A DNA stretch of 64,000 nt, taken from contig NZ_JBGGWE010000008.1 of assembly GCF_041321095.1 (NCBI RefSeq), forward strand, positions 186,001 to 250,000, written 5' to 3'. Position 1 is the first letter of the stretch. Every line of letters begins with the position of its first letter. Made by a program: the position numbers and the translations under genes. The notes beneath the pieces are model-generated. The model saw nothing but the letters and a program-made list of their open reading frames with translations, did not search any database and was not told the DNA's origin. Source of the DNA: Fibrella arboris. GTDB lineage: Bacteria > Bacteroidota > Bacteroidia > Cytophagales > Spirosomataceae. Positions 24,523 through 33,337 of this stretch are shown piece by piece.

Positions 24523-25404
24523 TTACGTAACCGCAAAGGCTTTAGCCAGCCAGATAGAAAACGGAAGCAGGAGCAACGTACCCAGCGCAACGGGCCAGTT
24601 GCCGGAAACGCTCACCCAGGCGGCATCCATGACAATCAATGACAGGACGCCTGCTTTAACGGCCCCGCCAATGTTCGGGCCTATCGGGTGCTGAATCGCC
24701 TTGTATAAGGGCCGCCCGATCAGAAAGAGGTGAAGGACAACGAAACCTGCTGTAAGCAGTAACGTTTGTGCCCGGACTGCCATTACCAGCTGTGCTGAAC
24801 TCACCAGCAGATAAAAAGCCGCTGCTGCGTAGAGCGTGCGCCGTTTACCGCCATGCACTTCATCGCGACTGATCATGGTAATGGCCGCGATGTAGATAAC
24901 GGGTACCAGGGCCAGCCACCATAAGGCCCGAACAGCCCCACTGCCTGCTGCGCCAACGCCAAGCAACAGATTAACCCCCCGGCAAAGCCCCATGTTAATT
25001 GGTCCAAACCACGACAGGTGCTTGCCATAACGGTCATAGAAAACGGCTAATCCAGCAATAAGGGCCGCCAGCCAGCCTGTGTGTGCGCTATACCCGAAGG
25101 CCAGCGCAATGCCCAGAGTGAGGAGCATTATGCCTAGCGCCGAGGCTTGAAACAGGGTAACCCGGCCGCTGGGGATAGCGCGTTCGGGGCGTTCAACCGC
25201 ATCGAGTTCAGCATCGAACACATCATTCAATACGACTCCGCCGCCATAAAGCCCGATCGTTGCCAGCACCAGCAGCCAGACAGGCTGCCCCGATGCCAGT
25301 AACGATTCGCTGACCGCCAGCACCGTCAGCGACAGGCCTGCCAGTACATCGGCTACCGCCGTGACCAGGTTAGCCGGCCGCATCAATTGCAAATATGATT
25401 TCAT
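24523..25404 (-). CDS. eboC: EboC, UbiA-family prenyltransferase-like membrane protein
   Basis: A 293-residue integral membrane protein of the UbiA superfamily with about eight to nine helices. The first Asp-rich motif is NDVFDAELD at 60-68, the family's metal-diphosphate site, followed by ERPERAIPSGRV. The second conserved region has YDRYGKHL and later TMISRDEVHGGKRR. UbiA enzymes attach prenyl chains to aromatic or lipid acceptors; in the ebo cluster the acceptor is unknown. The start at 25404 gives MKSYLQLMRPANLVTA, typical for the family. It follows eboB, with a palindrome in the 100-bp gap. Confidence 0.92.
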   Translation of the reverse strand: MKSYLQLMRPANLVTAVADVLAGLSLTVLAVSESLLASGQPVWLLVLATIGLYGGGVVLNDVFDAELDAVERPERAIPSGRVTLFQASALGIMLLTLGIALAFGYSAHTGWLAALIAGLAVFYDRYGKHLSWFGPINMGLCRGVNLLLGVGAAGSGAVRALWWLALVPVIYIAAITMISRDEVHGGKRRTLYAAAAFYLLVSSAQLVMAVRAQTLLLTAGFVVLHLFLIGRPLYKAIQHPIGPNIGGAVKAGVLSLIVMDAAWVSVSGNWPVALGTLLLLPFSIWLAKAFAVT

Positions 25405-25423
25405 GACTAAAAACAGCTACGTC

Positions 25424-25502
25424 AAAAGCCAGCCCGAGTGAACGAATGGCTACTACCGACAACTGATGCGGGTAGTCACTCGTTCACTCGGGCTGGCTTT
25501 TC
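25424..25502 (-). terminator. Palindrome between eboB and eboC
   Basis: Arms 25424-25456 and 25471-25502 are inverted repeats with a few mismatches; the inner 20 bp or more are near-perfect. On the minus strand the hairpin ends in AAAAG-rich/T-rich flanks, so it could terminate or attenuate transcription after eboB. Confidence 0.8.
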
Positions 25503-25505
25503 CGC

Positions 25506-26537
25506 TTAGTTGATCAGGACCGAATTTTTATCGAACCTCGGTTGCTGACCACCCCGCAGAATGGTGTTTCCGTTGAATTTCTGGCTTTGATCAATGGCCA
25601 CACCGTCGGCAAAATCGGCGGTATTGATTTGGCCACTCTGCGCAAAAGCATCGATGGCGTTCTGATAGGTGACCTGCCGGATGTGCTCGAGCGGTATGCC
25701 ACGCATGACCATCAGGGCCGCCGTTTTTGGCACGGCCAGCGGATCACTGATGCCCCAGTCTGCCGCCGAATTGACCATGATTCGCTCTGGTCCATACTGC
25801 CGTACCACCTCAACCATTCGTTCGTTGCCCATCTTCGTAAACGGATAGATCGTGAAAGCTGCCCAGAAGCCTTTGTCGAGTACCGACTTCACCGTTTCTT
25901 CATTATTATGATCCACGATAACCATCTTCGGGTCCAGGCCGTGTTCAAGGGCAATGGCCATGCTGCGCTCGGTGCCTTCTTTTTTGTTCCGGTGCGGCGT
26001 ATGGATCTGGACCGGAAGGCCACTCTCTTTGGCCAACTCCAGCTGCGCCCGGTAAAAGCGATCTTCGGCGGCGGTCTGATCGTCGAACCCGATCTCACCA
26101 ATGCCGACCACGCCTTCTTTGTACACAAAGAGCGGCAACAGGTCCATCACCTCTTCGGCAAGAGGTACGTTGTTGGCCTCCCGCGAATTCAGGCCAATGG
26201 TACAATAGTGTTTGATGCCGAATTGCGACGACCGGAACCGTTCCCAGCCTACGAGACTACTGTAATAATCTTTGAAGGTAGCAAGGCCTGTTCGGGGCTG
26301 GCCGAGCCAGAACGCGGGTTCGATCAGGGCAACAATGCCGGCATCGGCCATCGCCTGGTAATCGTCGGTGGTGCGGGAGGTCATGTGGATATGCGGGTCG
26401 AAAAAACGCATTCCCTGGATGTATGATGGATAATCGAAGGGCGTTTCGGCTACCGGGGCGGCGGCTGGCGTAACGGCTTCTTCTTCGGCGTGAGAAGGAT
26501 TCATGGATACGGGGTTGATGGCTAATAAGTCATGCAC
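25506..26537 (-). CDS. eboB: EboB, TatD-like metal-dependent hydrolase
   Basis: A 343-residue amidohydrolase-fold protein. After a low-complexity Ala/Pro/Glu N-terminus, the conserved part begins RFFDPHIHMTSRTTDDY with metal ligands His49 and His51. GIGEIGFDD carries the bridging Glu, and VQIHTPHRNKKEG, MVIVDHNNEE and VNSAADWG supply later His and Asp ligands. This is the EboB type, not the DNase TatD. The start may be 26537 or the ATG at 26504 (MNPSHAEEE); both precede the conserved domain. The gap to eboA is only 5 bp with the first start, so the two genes are cotranscribed. Confidence 0.92.
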   Translation of the reverse strand: MHDLLAINPVSMNPSHAEEEAVTPAAAPVAETPFDYPSYIQGMRFFDPHIHMTSRTTDDYQAMADAGIVALIEPAFWLGQPRTGLATFKDYYSSLVGWERFRSSQFGIKHYCTIGLNSREANNVPLAEEVMDLLPLFVYKEGVVGIGEIGFDDQTAAEDRFYRAQLELAKESGLPVQIHTPHRNKKEGTERSMAIALEHGLDPKMVIVDHNNEETVKSVLDKGFWAAFTIYPFTKMGNERMVEVVRQYGPERIMVNSAADWGISDPLAVPKTAALMVMRGIPLEHIRQVTYQNAIDAFAQSGQINTADFADGVAIDQSQKFNGNTILRGGQQPRFDKNSVLIN

Positions 26538-26542
26538 AACGG

Positions 26543-27274
26543 TTATTGCACACTATCTAATAACGCTTTTGCGGGCTCGTAGGTGGTTTCCTCACAAACC
26601 TGACGGGCGGCGAGCCGGTCCCGTTCGTCGGCCGACTGCGCTAGCTTTTTTACGTCGGCAAGCAGCGTTTCGTTCATGAACGGCGGAACCAACTGCCACA
26701 CCTCGGCTGGTACCGTTCGGCCGGCCGCCCATCGTTCGTGCGCAAAATTAGAGAGATCGTTTGCCAGCGTCTGGTTCGCGCGCTGGGTAAGCCCCGTGAT
26801 GCGGGTAATGGGCTTGTCGTTGAAGATACATTTCAGCACCAGTTGATTCCAGGCCGGTTCGGGGAAATAGGTGGCTGGGTACGTGTTACCGAACGCAATG
26901 GCATCGAAGACCGGACCCATGTTGGACCGGACGGCTTCGGTGGCCTGAAAGAGCCAGCGTTCGGGGTAGGCGAGCAGGGGAAGCGCCGAATAAAGGGACA
27001 CCAGCTCCTGTAGCTCGGCCGTATCGAATAAGGTTTGAATCGCTTTTACATAGTCAGCTTCCGGTTCAGGGGCAATGGACGTCAGCAGCAACACCCGCGC
27101 CAGTTGGTCCATTGTCCAGTCGGGCCTGCCGGGTACGTGCCGCCGGTGTACGAAACGGGGCGCCGCCACAAAAGCAGACAGCCTGGCGGAGGTAGGCATG
27201 GCTAGCTTCGTTGCCAACCACTGCTGTTCGGCCTCAGTGGCTGTTTCACTAAAAATAGCTTGTAGGGTCATCAT
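26543..27274 (-). CDS. eboA: EboA domain protein
   Basis: A 243-residue protein matching the EboA family: LVLKCIFNDKPITRITGL, then ANQTLANDLSNFAHERWAAG and a short C-terminal helical end. It is soluble, mostly helical and has no known enzymatic motif. It is the first gene of the minus-strand ebo block and is followed at once by eboB. The family is found almost only in ebo clusters, which makes it the best marker that this block is a genuine ebo set. I see no exact TAnnTTTG upstream; TTTTTTTG near 27305 is the closest. A palindrome lies between this gene and the DUF4197 gene. Confidence 0.93.
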   Translation of the reverse strand: MMTLQAIFSETATEAEQQWLATKLAMPTSARLSAFVAAPRFVHRRHVPGRPDWTMDQLARVLLLTSIAPEPEADYVKAIQTLFDTAELQELVSLYSALPLLAYPERWLFQATEAVRSNMGPVFDAIAFGNTYPATYFPEPAWNQLVLKCIFNDKPITRITGLTQRANQTLANDLSNFAHERWAAGRTVPAEVWQLVPPFMNETLLADVKKLAQSADERDRLAARQVCEETTYEPAKALLDSVQ

Positions 27275-27365
27275 CGCGCAAAAGACATAATGAGCGTAGT
27301 AACAAAAAAAGTAGCCGTGTTAGGTACGTTACTGATTATTGTCAATATCGTTTTATAAGTGGACG

Positions 27366-27450
27366 TTTTTCACCGCAAAGGCGCAACGGGGAGTACAAAG
27401 AACACAAATTGCGGTCTTTGCGCTCCCCGTTGCGCCTTTGCGGTGAAAAA
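27366..27450. repeat. Perfect palindrome with CACCGCAAAGGCGCAA arms
   Basis: Arms 27366-27393 and 27423-27450 are perfect 28-bp inverted repeats around a 29-base loop. The right arm ends one base before the stop codon of the DUF4197 gene. The arm sequence resembles the repeats that flank the GxxExxY gene at 36714-37172 (ACCGCnAAGnCGCAAAG). Confidence 0.92.
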
Positions 27451-28224
27451 CTAGTTACTCCCGAATACCCGCTTCAGGATATCGGTGACGCGGGCGACGG
27501 GATCTTCACGGATACGTTTCTCTTCCTGCGCAACCAGAATGAACAACCCGTCGACAGCCTTATTCGTGGCGTATTCGGTTAGGTTGGCATTCACGGGCTT
27601 CACCAGCGGAATCCGGTTATAGGTCGAGGCTAATGAAGTATAATATTTAGTGGCGTTATTCTTTTTCAGCGTGCTGTCAATGATCGGGGTAAACTCATTG
27701 ACCAGTTGTTGGCCAGTTGTCCGCCGGAGGTACTGGGTGGCGGCATCCTGCCCACCCCGTAAAATGCCCACCGCATCCTGAATGCTCATCTGCGTGATGG
27801 CCTTAAAAAACACGGGCTTGGCTTTCTTGGCGGCATCTTCGGCAGAGCGGTTCAGGGCCAGTACAAACTGATCGACCTGGTTGCCAAATCCCAGCTGGCG
27901 TAGCCGCGATTCAACGCGCTGCGCTTCGGGCGGAAAAAGTATTTTGATCAGGTTGTTTTTATTGTAGCCATCCAGTGCCGACGCCTGCGTTGCGCCTTTG
28001 TCGATGCCGACCCGTAGTGCCTCTTTCAAGCCGGTGGCAATATCTGCCGATGTCAGCGAGCCGCCTGAGGCTGCTGGTTGCACCACCTTCTCCAAAAAAC
28101 CACCCAACTTGCCAAGCGGACTGTTTGAACGGGGATTAGCAGACTTGCTGGTAGTATCCTGAGCCTGAGCGGCCCCGGTAACCAGGAGGGAGAGGCCCAG
28201 GGCCCACGCACGAATTGGTTTCAT
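27451..28224 (-). CDS. DUF4197 secreted protein
   Basis: A 257-residue protein starting at ATG 28224 (MKPIRAWALGLSLL) with a signal peptide cleaved near AQAQD. The mature part matches DUF4197: GLKEALRVGIDKGATQAS, IKILFPPEAQRVESRLRQLG, a central AEDAAKKAKPVFFKAITQMS helix, and NKAVDGLFILVAQEEKRIR near the end, finishing with RVTDILKRVFGS. The family is predicted to be periplasmic, helical and of unknown function; many bacteria have one copy. It diverges from cinA. The open frame continues upstream of the chosen start, but that part is not signal-peptide-like. Confidence 0.88.
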   Translation of the reverse strand: MKPIRAWALGLSLLVTGAAQAQDTTSKSANPRSNSPLGKLGGFLEKVVQPAASGGSLTSADIATGLKEALRVGIDKGATQASALDGYNKNNLIKILFPPEAQRVESRLRQLGFGNQVDQFVLALNRSAEDAAKKAKPVFFKAITQMSIQDAVGILRGGQDAATQYLRRTTGQQLVNEFTPIIDSTLKKNNATKYYTSLASTYNRIPLVKPVNANLTEYATNKAVDGLFILVAQEEKRIREDPVARVTDILKRVFGSN

Positions 28225-28390
28225 CTCAATAGGTTGTTTTACGTACTTTTGACAGTGGTACATGAAAAATGTAAAGTGCAGACCACAAAATTTCTGCTCC
28301 TGCCCAACACGGCGGTAAAGGGGCAGGTTTATGTTATACTATAATACCGAACACGGAACTCCGTCGTTCATGTTAGCTTAACCATTATCT

Positions 28391-29638
28391 ATGCCAACTA
28401 CCATCAGGGCCGAAGTGATTACCATTGGTGACGAAATTTTGTTCGGCCAGATCGTTGATACCAATACCCAGTGGATAAGCACTGAATTAACCAGTATCGG
28501 CATCCGACCCATTCGGAAAACGTCTGTTGGCGACGAAGCCAGCGTTATTCTGGCCGCCTTAGCCGAAGCTGCCGCCCGCGCCGATGTGGTGATCATTACC
28601 GGCGGACTTGGGCCAACGAAAGACGATATCACAAAAAAGACACTCTGCGATTTCTTCGGTGTGGGCATGGTCCGCAATCAGACAGCGCTGACCTTTGTAA
28701 CCGGTTTCTTCGAGAAACGAGGGCGCGAAATGACGGATCTGAACCGAATGCAGGCCGACTTGCCCGAAAACGCCGAGTACATTCAGAACGACTGGGGAAC
28801 GGCCCCTGGTATGTGGTTCGATGAACAGGGAACCGTCTTTATCTCCCTGCCGGGTGTGCCCTTTGAGATGAAAAACCTGATGACGCACCGGATGCTGCCA
28901 AAGCTGAAAGAGCGCTTCGTGATGCCGGTAATTCGGCATAAGATTATTCGGACTGTTGCCATTGGTGAGTCATTCCTGGCCGAACGGATCGAAGCCTGGG
29001 AAGACGCCCTGCCGCCGCATATTCGACTGGCGTATCTGCCTGGTTTTGGCGGCGTGAAGCTCCGGCTGACCGCGACCGGCACGGATAATGAACAGCTTGG
29101 CCGGGAGCTCGATGAGCAGGTTGCCCGCGTGCTACCCCTGGTTGAGAAGAACGTGTATGGTTATGACGACGATGAAATCGAAGCCGTCGTGATTCGGCTT
29201 TTAAAGGATAAAAACCTGATGCTGGGTGTGGCCGAAAGCTGCACGGGGGGCCAGGTTGCGGCCACGCTGACGAAGGTGCCAGGCGTATCGTCGGTCTTTG
29301 CCGGTGGCGTGGTCAGCTACAGCAATGAAGTGAAAATTATTGCGCTGGGCGTGAATCCTGAAACGCTCGGGCAGTTTGGCGCCGTAAGTGAACAGACAGT
29401 CAGCGAAATGGCCGAGGGCGTCAGGATCATGCTCGGCACCGACGTTGGCATCGCTACCAGCGGTATTGCCGGCCCCGATGGCGGAACGCCCGATAAACCC
29501 GTTGGCACTATCTGGATCGCGGTAGCGACTGATCATGGTACGATAACGAAACTGCTACGGCTGGGCCAGTACCGCGAGCAGAACATCACGCTCACGACAA
29601 CGTACCTGCTAAATCTTCTACGTGAACAATTAATGTAA
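28391..29638 (+). CDS. cinA: CinA-family competence/damage-inducible protein
   Basis: A 415-residue two-domain protein. Residues 1-170 form the MoCF-like domain (ITIGDEILFGQIVDTN, ITGGLGPTKDD), which in characterised CinA proteins hydrolyses ADP-ribose. The C-terminal CinA domain (about 255-415, LGVAESCTGGQVAATL, TSGIAGPDGGTPDKPVG) deamidates nicotinamide mononucleotide, returning it to NAD synthesis. Length and domains are complete. The name comes from the competence operon of Firmicutes, but a direct DNA-uptake role is not established. A heptamer-type palindrome begins right at its stop codon, between it and the E2 gene. Confidence 0.95.
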   Translation: MPTTIRAEVITIGDEILFGQIVDTNTQWISTELTSIGIRPIRKTSVGDEASVILAALAEAAARADVVIITGGLGPTKDDITKKTLCDFFGVGMVRNQTALTFVTGFFEKRGREMTDLNRMQADLPENAEYIQNDWGTAPGMWFDEQGTVFISLPGVPFEMKNLMTHRMLPKLKERFVMPVIRHKIIRTVAIGESFLAERIEAWEDALPPHIRLAYLPGFGGVKLRLTATGTDNEQLGRELDEQVARVLPLVEKNVYGYDDDEIEAVVIRLLKDKNLMLGVAESCTGGQVAATLTKVPGVSSVFAGGVVSYSNEVKIIALGVNPETLGQFGAVSEQTVSEMAEGVRIMLGTDVGIATSGIAGPDGGTPDKPVGTIWIAVATDHGTITKLLRLGQYREQNITLTTTYLLNLLREQLM

Positions 29639-29728
29639 GTTTCGGGTCTCAGGTTCCAGGTGTCAAGTGACGTTGCTGATAACCAGAAGGTGAAAAAGCG
29701 GAGTAGCCTGAAACCTGAGACCCGAAAC
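29639..29728. repeat. Heptamer-type palindrome between cinA and the E2 gene
   Basis: Arms 29639-29660 and 29707-29728 are 22-bp inverted repeats with one mismatch, made of TTTCGGG, TCTCAGG and TTCCAGG units related to the TTTCAGG heptamer. The 46-base loop contains AAGCGGAGTAG, close to the AAGCGGAGCAC word of the two longer copies. Confidence 0.85.
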
Positions 29729-29746
29729 TGGAAACCTGACTCAAGG

Positions 29747-31129
29747 ATGGCTCTCATCGACATGGTTATGCCCAAAATGGGCGAAAGTATAATGGAATGT
29801 ACGGTTATTACCTGGCTGAAACAGGTAGGCGACCGTATTGAGGTAGATGAATCGGTGCTGGAAGTGGCTACTGATAAAGTGGATACGGAAGTACCCGCCT
29901 CGGCCACTGGCGTTTTGAAAGAACGGCTCGTCAACGACGGCGATGTAGTACCCATCGGCCAGGTCATTGCCCGCATCGAAGTGGCGCAGGGCGCAGGTGC
30001 GTCGGGTAGCGAGTCAACAGATCCGGCCCCGCTGGCTTCCCTGGAAGAGGTAGGCGTTGATGCCGCCGCGGCCAATGATGTAGAAGAAGCCGATGTCAGA
30101 CAGTCTGCTTCGGACCTGGAAGCCAGCATCGGTTCGATGAGCACCAAACCCGGACTGGTACCCGCCTCGACCGGAACGCCGTTTGAGGGGCGATTTTATT
30201 CACCGCTGGTCTTGAATATTGCCCGTGAAGAAGGGATTTCCCGCGCCGAGCTCGATACCATTCCCGGCAGTGGCTCCGATAACCGGGTCACGAAAAAAGA
30301 TATGCTGGCCTACGTGCTCGATCGGGCCGAAGCGCAGCGGGCCGGGGGTGTAGGGCAAGAAGTAGCCAAACCCACGCCCCAGGCTCCACGCCCTACGGCC
30401 CCAGCCCCTGGCCTCAACGGTTCGGCAGATATTATTCAGATGGACCGGATGCGGAAGATGATTGCCCAGCGGATGGTTGAATCGAAGCAGATTTCGCCCC
30501 ACGTTTCGTCGTTCGTCGAAGCCGACATGACCGCGATTGTGCAGTGGCGGACGGCCAACAAAGAGGCTTTCAAGAAGCAAACCGGCGAGAACCTGACCTA
30601 CACGCCAATCCTGATTGATGCGATCGTAAAAGCCATTCGCGATTTTCCGATGATCAACGTTTCCGTTGAGGGCGATTCTATTCTGGTGAAGCGGAACATC
30701 AACATCGGCATGGCCGTGGCGCTGCCAACGGGCAACCTCATTGTCCCGGTTATTCACGATGCTGCCCAGTATAACCTGATCGGGTTGACCAAGAAGGTGA
30801 ATGACCTGACAAAACGGGCCCGCGAGAATAAACTGACAGCCGACGACCTGGCGGGCGGGACCTACACGATCTCGAACATAGGTACGTTCGGCAACCTGAT
30901 GGGCACGCCAATCATCGTGCAGCCACAGGTGGCGATCATGGCGTTTGGCGCGATCGTGAAAAAGCCCGCAGTGATAGAAACCCCTCAGGGCGATCTGCTT
31001 GGTATCCGTCAACTCATGTTTTTGAGCCATTCTTACGACCACCGGGTAGTGGATGGGGCGCTGGGTGGGCAGTTTGTCCGCCGCGTAGCTGACTACTTCG
31101 AAGCCTGGAACGAGCCTGATGTGTTGTGA
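29747..31129 (+). CDS. 2-oxoacid dehydrogenase E2 (dihydrolipoyl acyltransferase)
   Basis: A 460-residue E2 core subunit that passes an acyl group from E1 to CoA. The start is ATG 29747, after AAGG. The lipoyl domain (1-80) has Lys44 in VATDKVDTEVP. A flexible Ala/Pro/Ser linker leads to the E3-binding domain (about 145-185, SPLVLNIAREEGISRAEL), then another Pro-rich linker and the catalytic domain with His432 and Asp436 in YDHRVVDG. The single lipoyl domain and Bacteroidota context favour a branched-chain 2-oxoacid or pyruvate complex; sequence alone does not settle which. E1 and E3 genes are not in the window. Confidence 0.92.
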   Translation: MALIDMVMPKMGESIMECTVITWLKQVGDRIEVDESVLEVATDKVDTEVPASATGVLKERLVNDGDVVPIGQVIARIEVAQGAGASGSESTDPAPLASLEEVGVDAAAANDVEEADVRQSASDLEASIGSMSTKPGLVPASTGTPFEGRFYSPLVLNIAREEGISRAELDTIPGSGSDNRVTKKDMLAYVLDRAEAQRAGGVGQEVAKPTPQAPRPTAPAPGLNGSADIIQMDRMRKMIAQRMVESKQISPHVSSFVEADMTAIVQWRTANKEAFKKQTGENLTYTPILIDAIVKAIRDFPMINVSVEGDSILVKRNINIGMAVALPTGNLIVPVIHDAAQYNLIGLTKKVNDLTKRARENKLTADDLAGGTYTISNIGTFGNLMGTPIIVQPQVAIMAFGAIVKKPAVIETPQGDLLGIRQLMFLSHSYDHRVVDGALGGQFVRRVADYFEAWNEPDVL

Positions 31130-31138
31130 TACATAGTT

Positions 31139-31247
31139 CGCGGATCGAGAGGATCTAAACCGATTGACACGGATTAACTGGATGTACCCATCTATCCGCT
31201 TACAGCCAATAAGCTGTGTCAATCCCTTTTGATCCGCATAATCCGCG
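31139..31247. repeat. Imperfect palindrome after the E2 gene
   Basis: Outer arms CGCGGAT (31139-31145) and ATCCGCG (31241-31247) and inner arms GATTGACAC (31162-31170) and GTGTCAATC (31216-31224) are perfect, the rest partly paired. Words such as CACGGATTAACTGGAT look like a decayed member of another intergenic repeat family. Confidence 0.65.
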
Positions 31248-31289
31248 TGCTCATAAAAAATTTGCGTACCCGACTACCAACTATCAAGC

Positions 31290-31820
31290 ATGAAAAAACG
31301 CATTTGTATTGATCAGGACGATGTGCTGGCCAATACCCACGCCAAACTGATCCAGCTTTATCTGGCTTCTGGCGCACCACGCTATGAACTGGCGGAGCTT
31401 CAGGAAAAAGCGTTTCAGGAGATTCTGGACGAGAACGAGCGGAAATCGATCCACGAACAAATCTTCGAGCCCGGTTTCTTTGCCGATATTGAGGTGATGC
31501 CTGGCGCCCAGGAGGCTATCGTTGCGCTACAGGAAAAGTACGACGTATTTGTGGCTACAGCGGCCATGGAGTTCCCCAACTCGTTCCGGGAAAAATATGA
31601 CTGGCTGGCGCGGTATTTCCCGACCATTCACTGGAAAAACATTATCTTTCTAGGAGACAAAAGCATCCTCGGCGCAGAGTATCTCATCGACGATATGCCG
31701 TATAACCTGCATACCTTCAGCGGAAAGGGCCTATTATTCGATGCACTGCATAACCGTGACGAAACGGCTTTTGAGCGGATGATGAACTGGACCGACGTGA
31801 CAAATCTGCTCTTGGATTAA
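31290..31820 (+). CDS. 5'(3')-deoxyribonucleotidase-like HAD phosphatase
   Basis: A 176-residue HAD-superfamily enzyme of the NT5C type, which dephosphorylates (deoxy)nucleoside monophosphates. The nucleophile motif is CIDQDDVLANT (Asp8 and Asp10 region), motif II lies at VFVATAAMEFPNSF, and motif III/IV at KNIIFLGDKSIL with the acidic pair in YLIDDMPYN. Cytoplasmic, no signal peptide, usual length for bacterial members. It could balance dNTP pools or clean up damaged nucleotides. The start follows an A-rich leader, with TTTG at 31260-31263 as a possible promoter remnant. It stands alone between the E2 gene and clpX. Confidence 0.85.
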   Translation: MKKRICIDQDDVLANTHAKLIQLYLASGAPRYELAELQEKAFQEILDENERKSIHEQIFEPGFFADIEVMPGAQEAIVALQEKYDVFVATAAMEFPNSFREKYDWLARYFPTIHWKNIIFLGDKSILGAEYLIDDMPYNLHTFSGKGLLFDALHNRDETAFERMMNWTDVTNLLLD

Positions 31821-31905
31821 GCCTTTTTAACGAGCGGTCCAACATAGGTCCTATACAACTCGTTGCATTTACACACAGACAACCAATACGTAACGCCTAC
31901 GCGCT

Positions 31906-33141
31906 ATGCCACAAATAAGTTGTTCATTTTGCGGACGCCGTAAGAATGAAGTCCAATTATTGCTCTCGGGCATTGACGCCCATATTTGTAACCATTGTAT
32001 CGAGCAAGGATTCGAGGTGGTTGTTGAAGAAACCCGTCCGAAGAAGAACCAGAGCGTGGAGCCGCCAAAGCTCAACCTGATCAAGCCGCTGGAAATGAAG
32101 CGGTTTCTGGATCAGTACATCATTGGGCAGGATGAAGCCAAAAAAGTGCTCTCGGTAGCGGTCTACAACCACTACAAGCGGCTGATGCAACCGAGCTCGG
32201 CCGACGAGATCACGATTGAAAAGTCGAATATTCTGATGGTGGGCGAAACCGGAACGGGTAAGACGTACCTGGCCCGCACGATCGCCAAAATGCTTGATGT
32301 GCCTTTCTGCATTGCCGATGCCACCGTTATCACCGAAGCTGGGTACGTTGGCGAAGACGTTGAAACGGTGCTGACCCGCCTGCTACAGGCCGCCGACTAC
32401 AAGATCGAACAGGCCGAGATGGGTATCGTATACATCGATGAGATCGACAAAATCGCCCGTAAATCGGATAACCCGTCAATTACCCGGGATGTAAGTGGAG
32501 AAGGCGTACAGCAGGGCCTGCTCAAACTGCTCGAAGGGTCGTCGGTGAATGTGCCACCCCATGGAGGCCGCAAACACCCGGATCAGCGCCTGATTTCGAT
32601 CAACACGGAAAATATTTTATTTATCTGCGGCGGCGCATTCGACGGTATCGAACGGCACATTGCCAAACGGGTTACGTCGCGGCCAATCGGATTTACCGAC
32701 GAACGGAGGCTACACGCCAGTACAGACCGGAGCCACCTGATGCGGTATGTGTCGGCACAGGATCTGAAATCGTTTGGTCTCATTCCGGAACTGTTGGGTC
32801 GGCTTCCAGTGCTGACCCACCTGGAAGCCCTCGACCGGGAAGCGTTGTTGCGCATACTGACAGAACCCAAAAACGCGATCACCAAGCAGTATGACAAGCT
32901 ATTTGCTATGGATGATATCGCCATTCGCTGGGACGATTCTGCCCTGAATTATATCGTAGACCAGGCACTTGTCTTCAACCTGGGCGCGCGCGGCCTCCGG
33001 TCGATCTGCGAATCAATTATTACCGATGCCATGTTCGAGATGCCATCGCAGGAGGGGAATAAAGAACTGACCATTACGCACGAATATGCTTCTGAGAAGT
33101 TCAGCCGAACCGCCGCCTTTGAACTGCGTAAGGCCGCCTGA
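31906..33141 (+). CDS. clpX: ATP-dependent Clp protease ATP-binding subunit ClpX
   Basis: A 411-residue AAA+ unfoldase that feeds tagged proteins to ClpP. The N-terminal zinc finger has Cys6, Cys9, Cys28 and Cys31. The Walker A is GETGTGKT, Walker B is IVYIDEIDKIA, and the ClpX-specific GYVGEDVE pore loop and the sensor regions follow. In the pore-2/IGF region the sequence is RHIAKRVTSRPIGFTDERRL, and the ClpP-docking loop normally IGF is present as PIGFT. Length is typical. clpP is not in the window, so clpX is unlinked here. A clear terminator follows. Confidence 0.96.
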   Translation: MPQISCSFCGRRKNEVQLLLSGIDAHICNHCIEQGFEVVVEETRPKKNQSVEPPKLNLIKPLEMKRFLDQYIIGQDEAKKVLSVAVYNHYKRLMQPSSADEITIEKSNILMVGETGTGKTYLARTIAKMLDVPFCIADATVITEAGYVGEDVETVLTRLLQAADYKIEQAEMGIVYIDEIDKIARKSDNPSITRDVSGEGVQQGLLKLLEGSSVNVPPHGGRKHPDQRLISINTENILFICGGAFDGIERHIAKRVTSRPIGFTDERRLHASTDRSHLMRYVSAQDLKSFGLIPELLGRLPVLTHLEALDREALLRILTEPKNAITKQYDKLFAMDDIAIRWDDSALNYIVDQALVFNLGARGLRSICESIITDAMFEMPSQEGNKELTITHEYASEKFSRTAAFELRKAA

Positions 33142-33168
33142 GTAATCAACCGCATAAAAAGGAAGTTG

Positions 33169-33225
33169 GCCAAAGTCGCGCTGCCATCGATCTGAACGGG
33201 TCGGTGCAGTGCGACTTTGGCTTTT
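33169..33225 (+). terminator. Terminator of clpX
   Basis: Arms 33169-33184 and 33206-33221 are 16-bp inverted repeats with one mismatch, followed by TTTTG. Confidence 0.8.
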
Positions 33226-33337
33226 GTTTCTTCTGGACAGTCGTTCGTTGGGTCCATTCCGTCAGTTGTTCGCAACATTCATCATAGGTTCGTGTTAGGA
33301 GGCAGATAGCTTATTTCTCACTTTATACACGAACGTT

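Noticed and set aside
25542..26426. Plus-strand open frame of 294 codons inside eboB
   Set aside because: Antisense shadow of a TatD-like hydrolase with intact metal motifs.
29533..30147. Minus-strand Ser/Thr-rich frame that could look like a surface adhesin
   Set aside because: It is the reverse reading of the lipoyl domain, Ala/Glu linker and heptamer palindrome. The low-complexity composition comes from the linker codons.
30200..31222. Minus-strand open frame of 340 codons
   Set aside because: Antisense to the E2 subunit gene; no signal, domain or plausible start, and the composition mirrors the sense codons.
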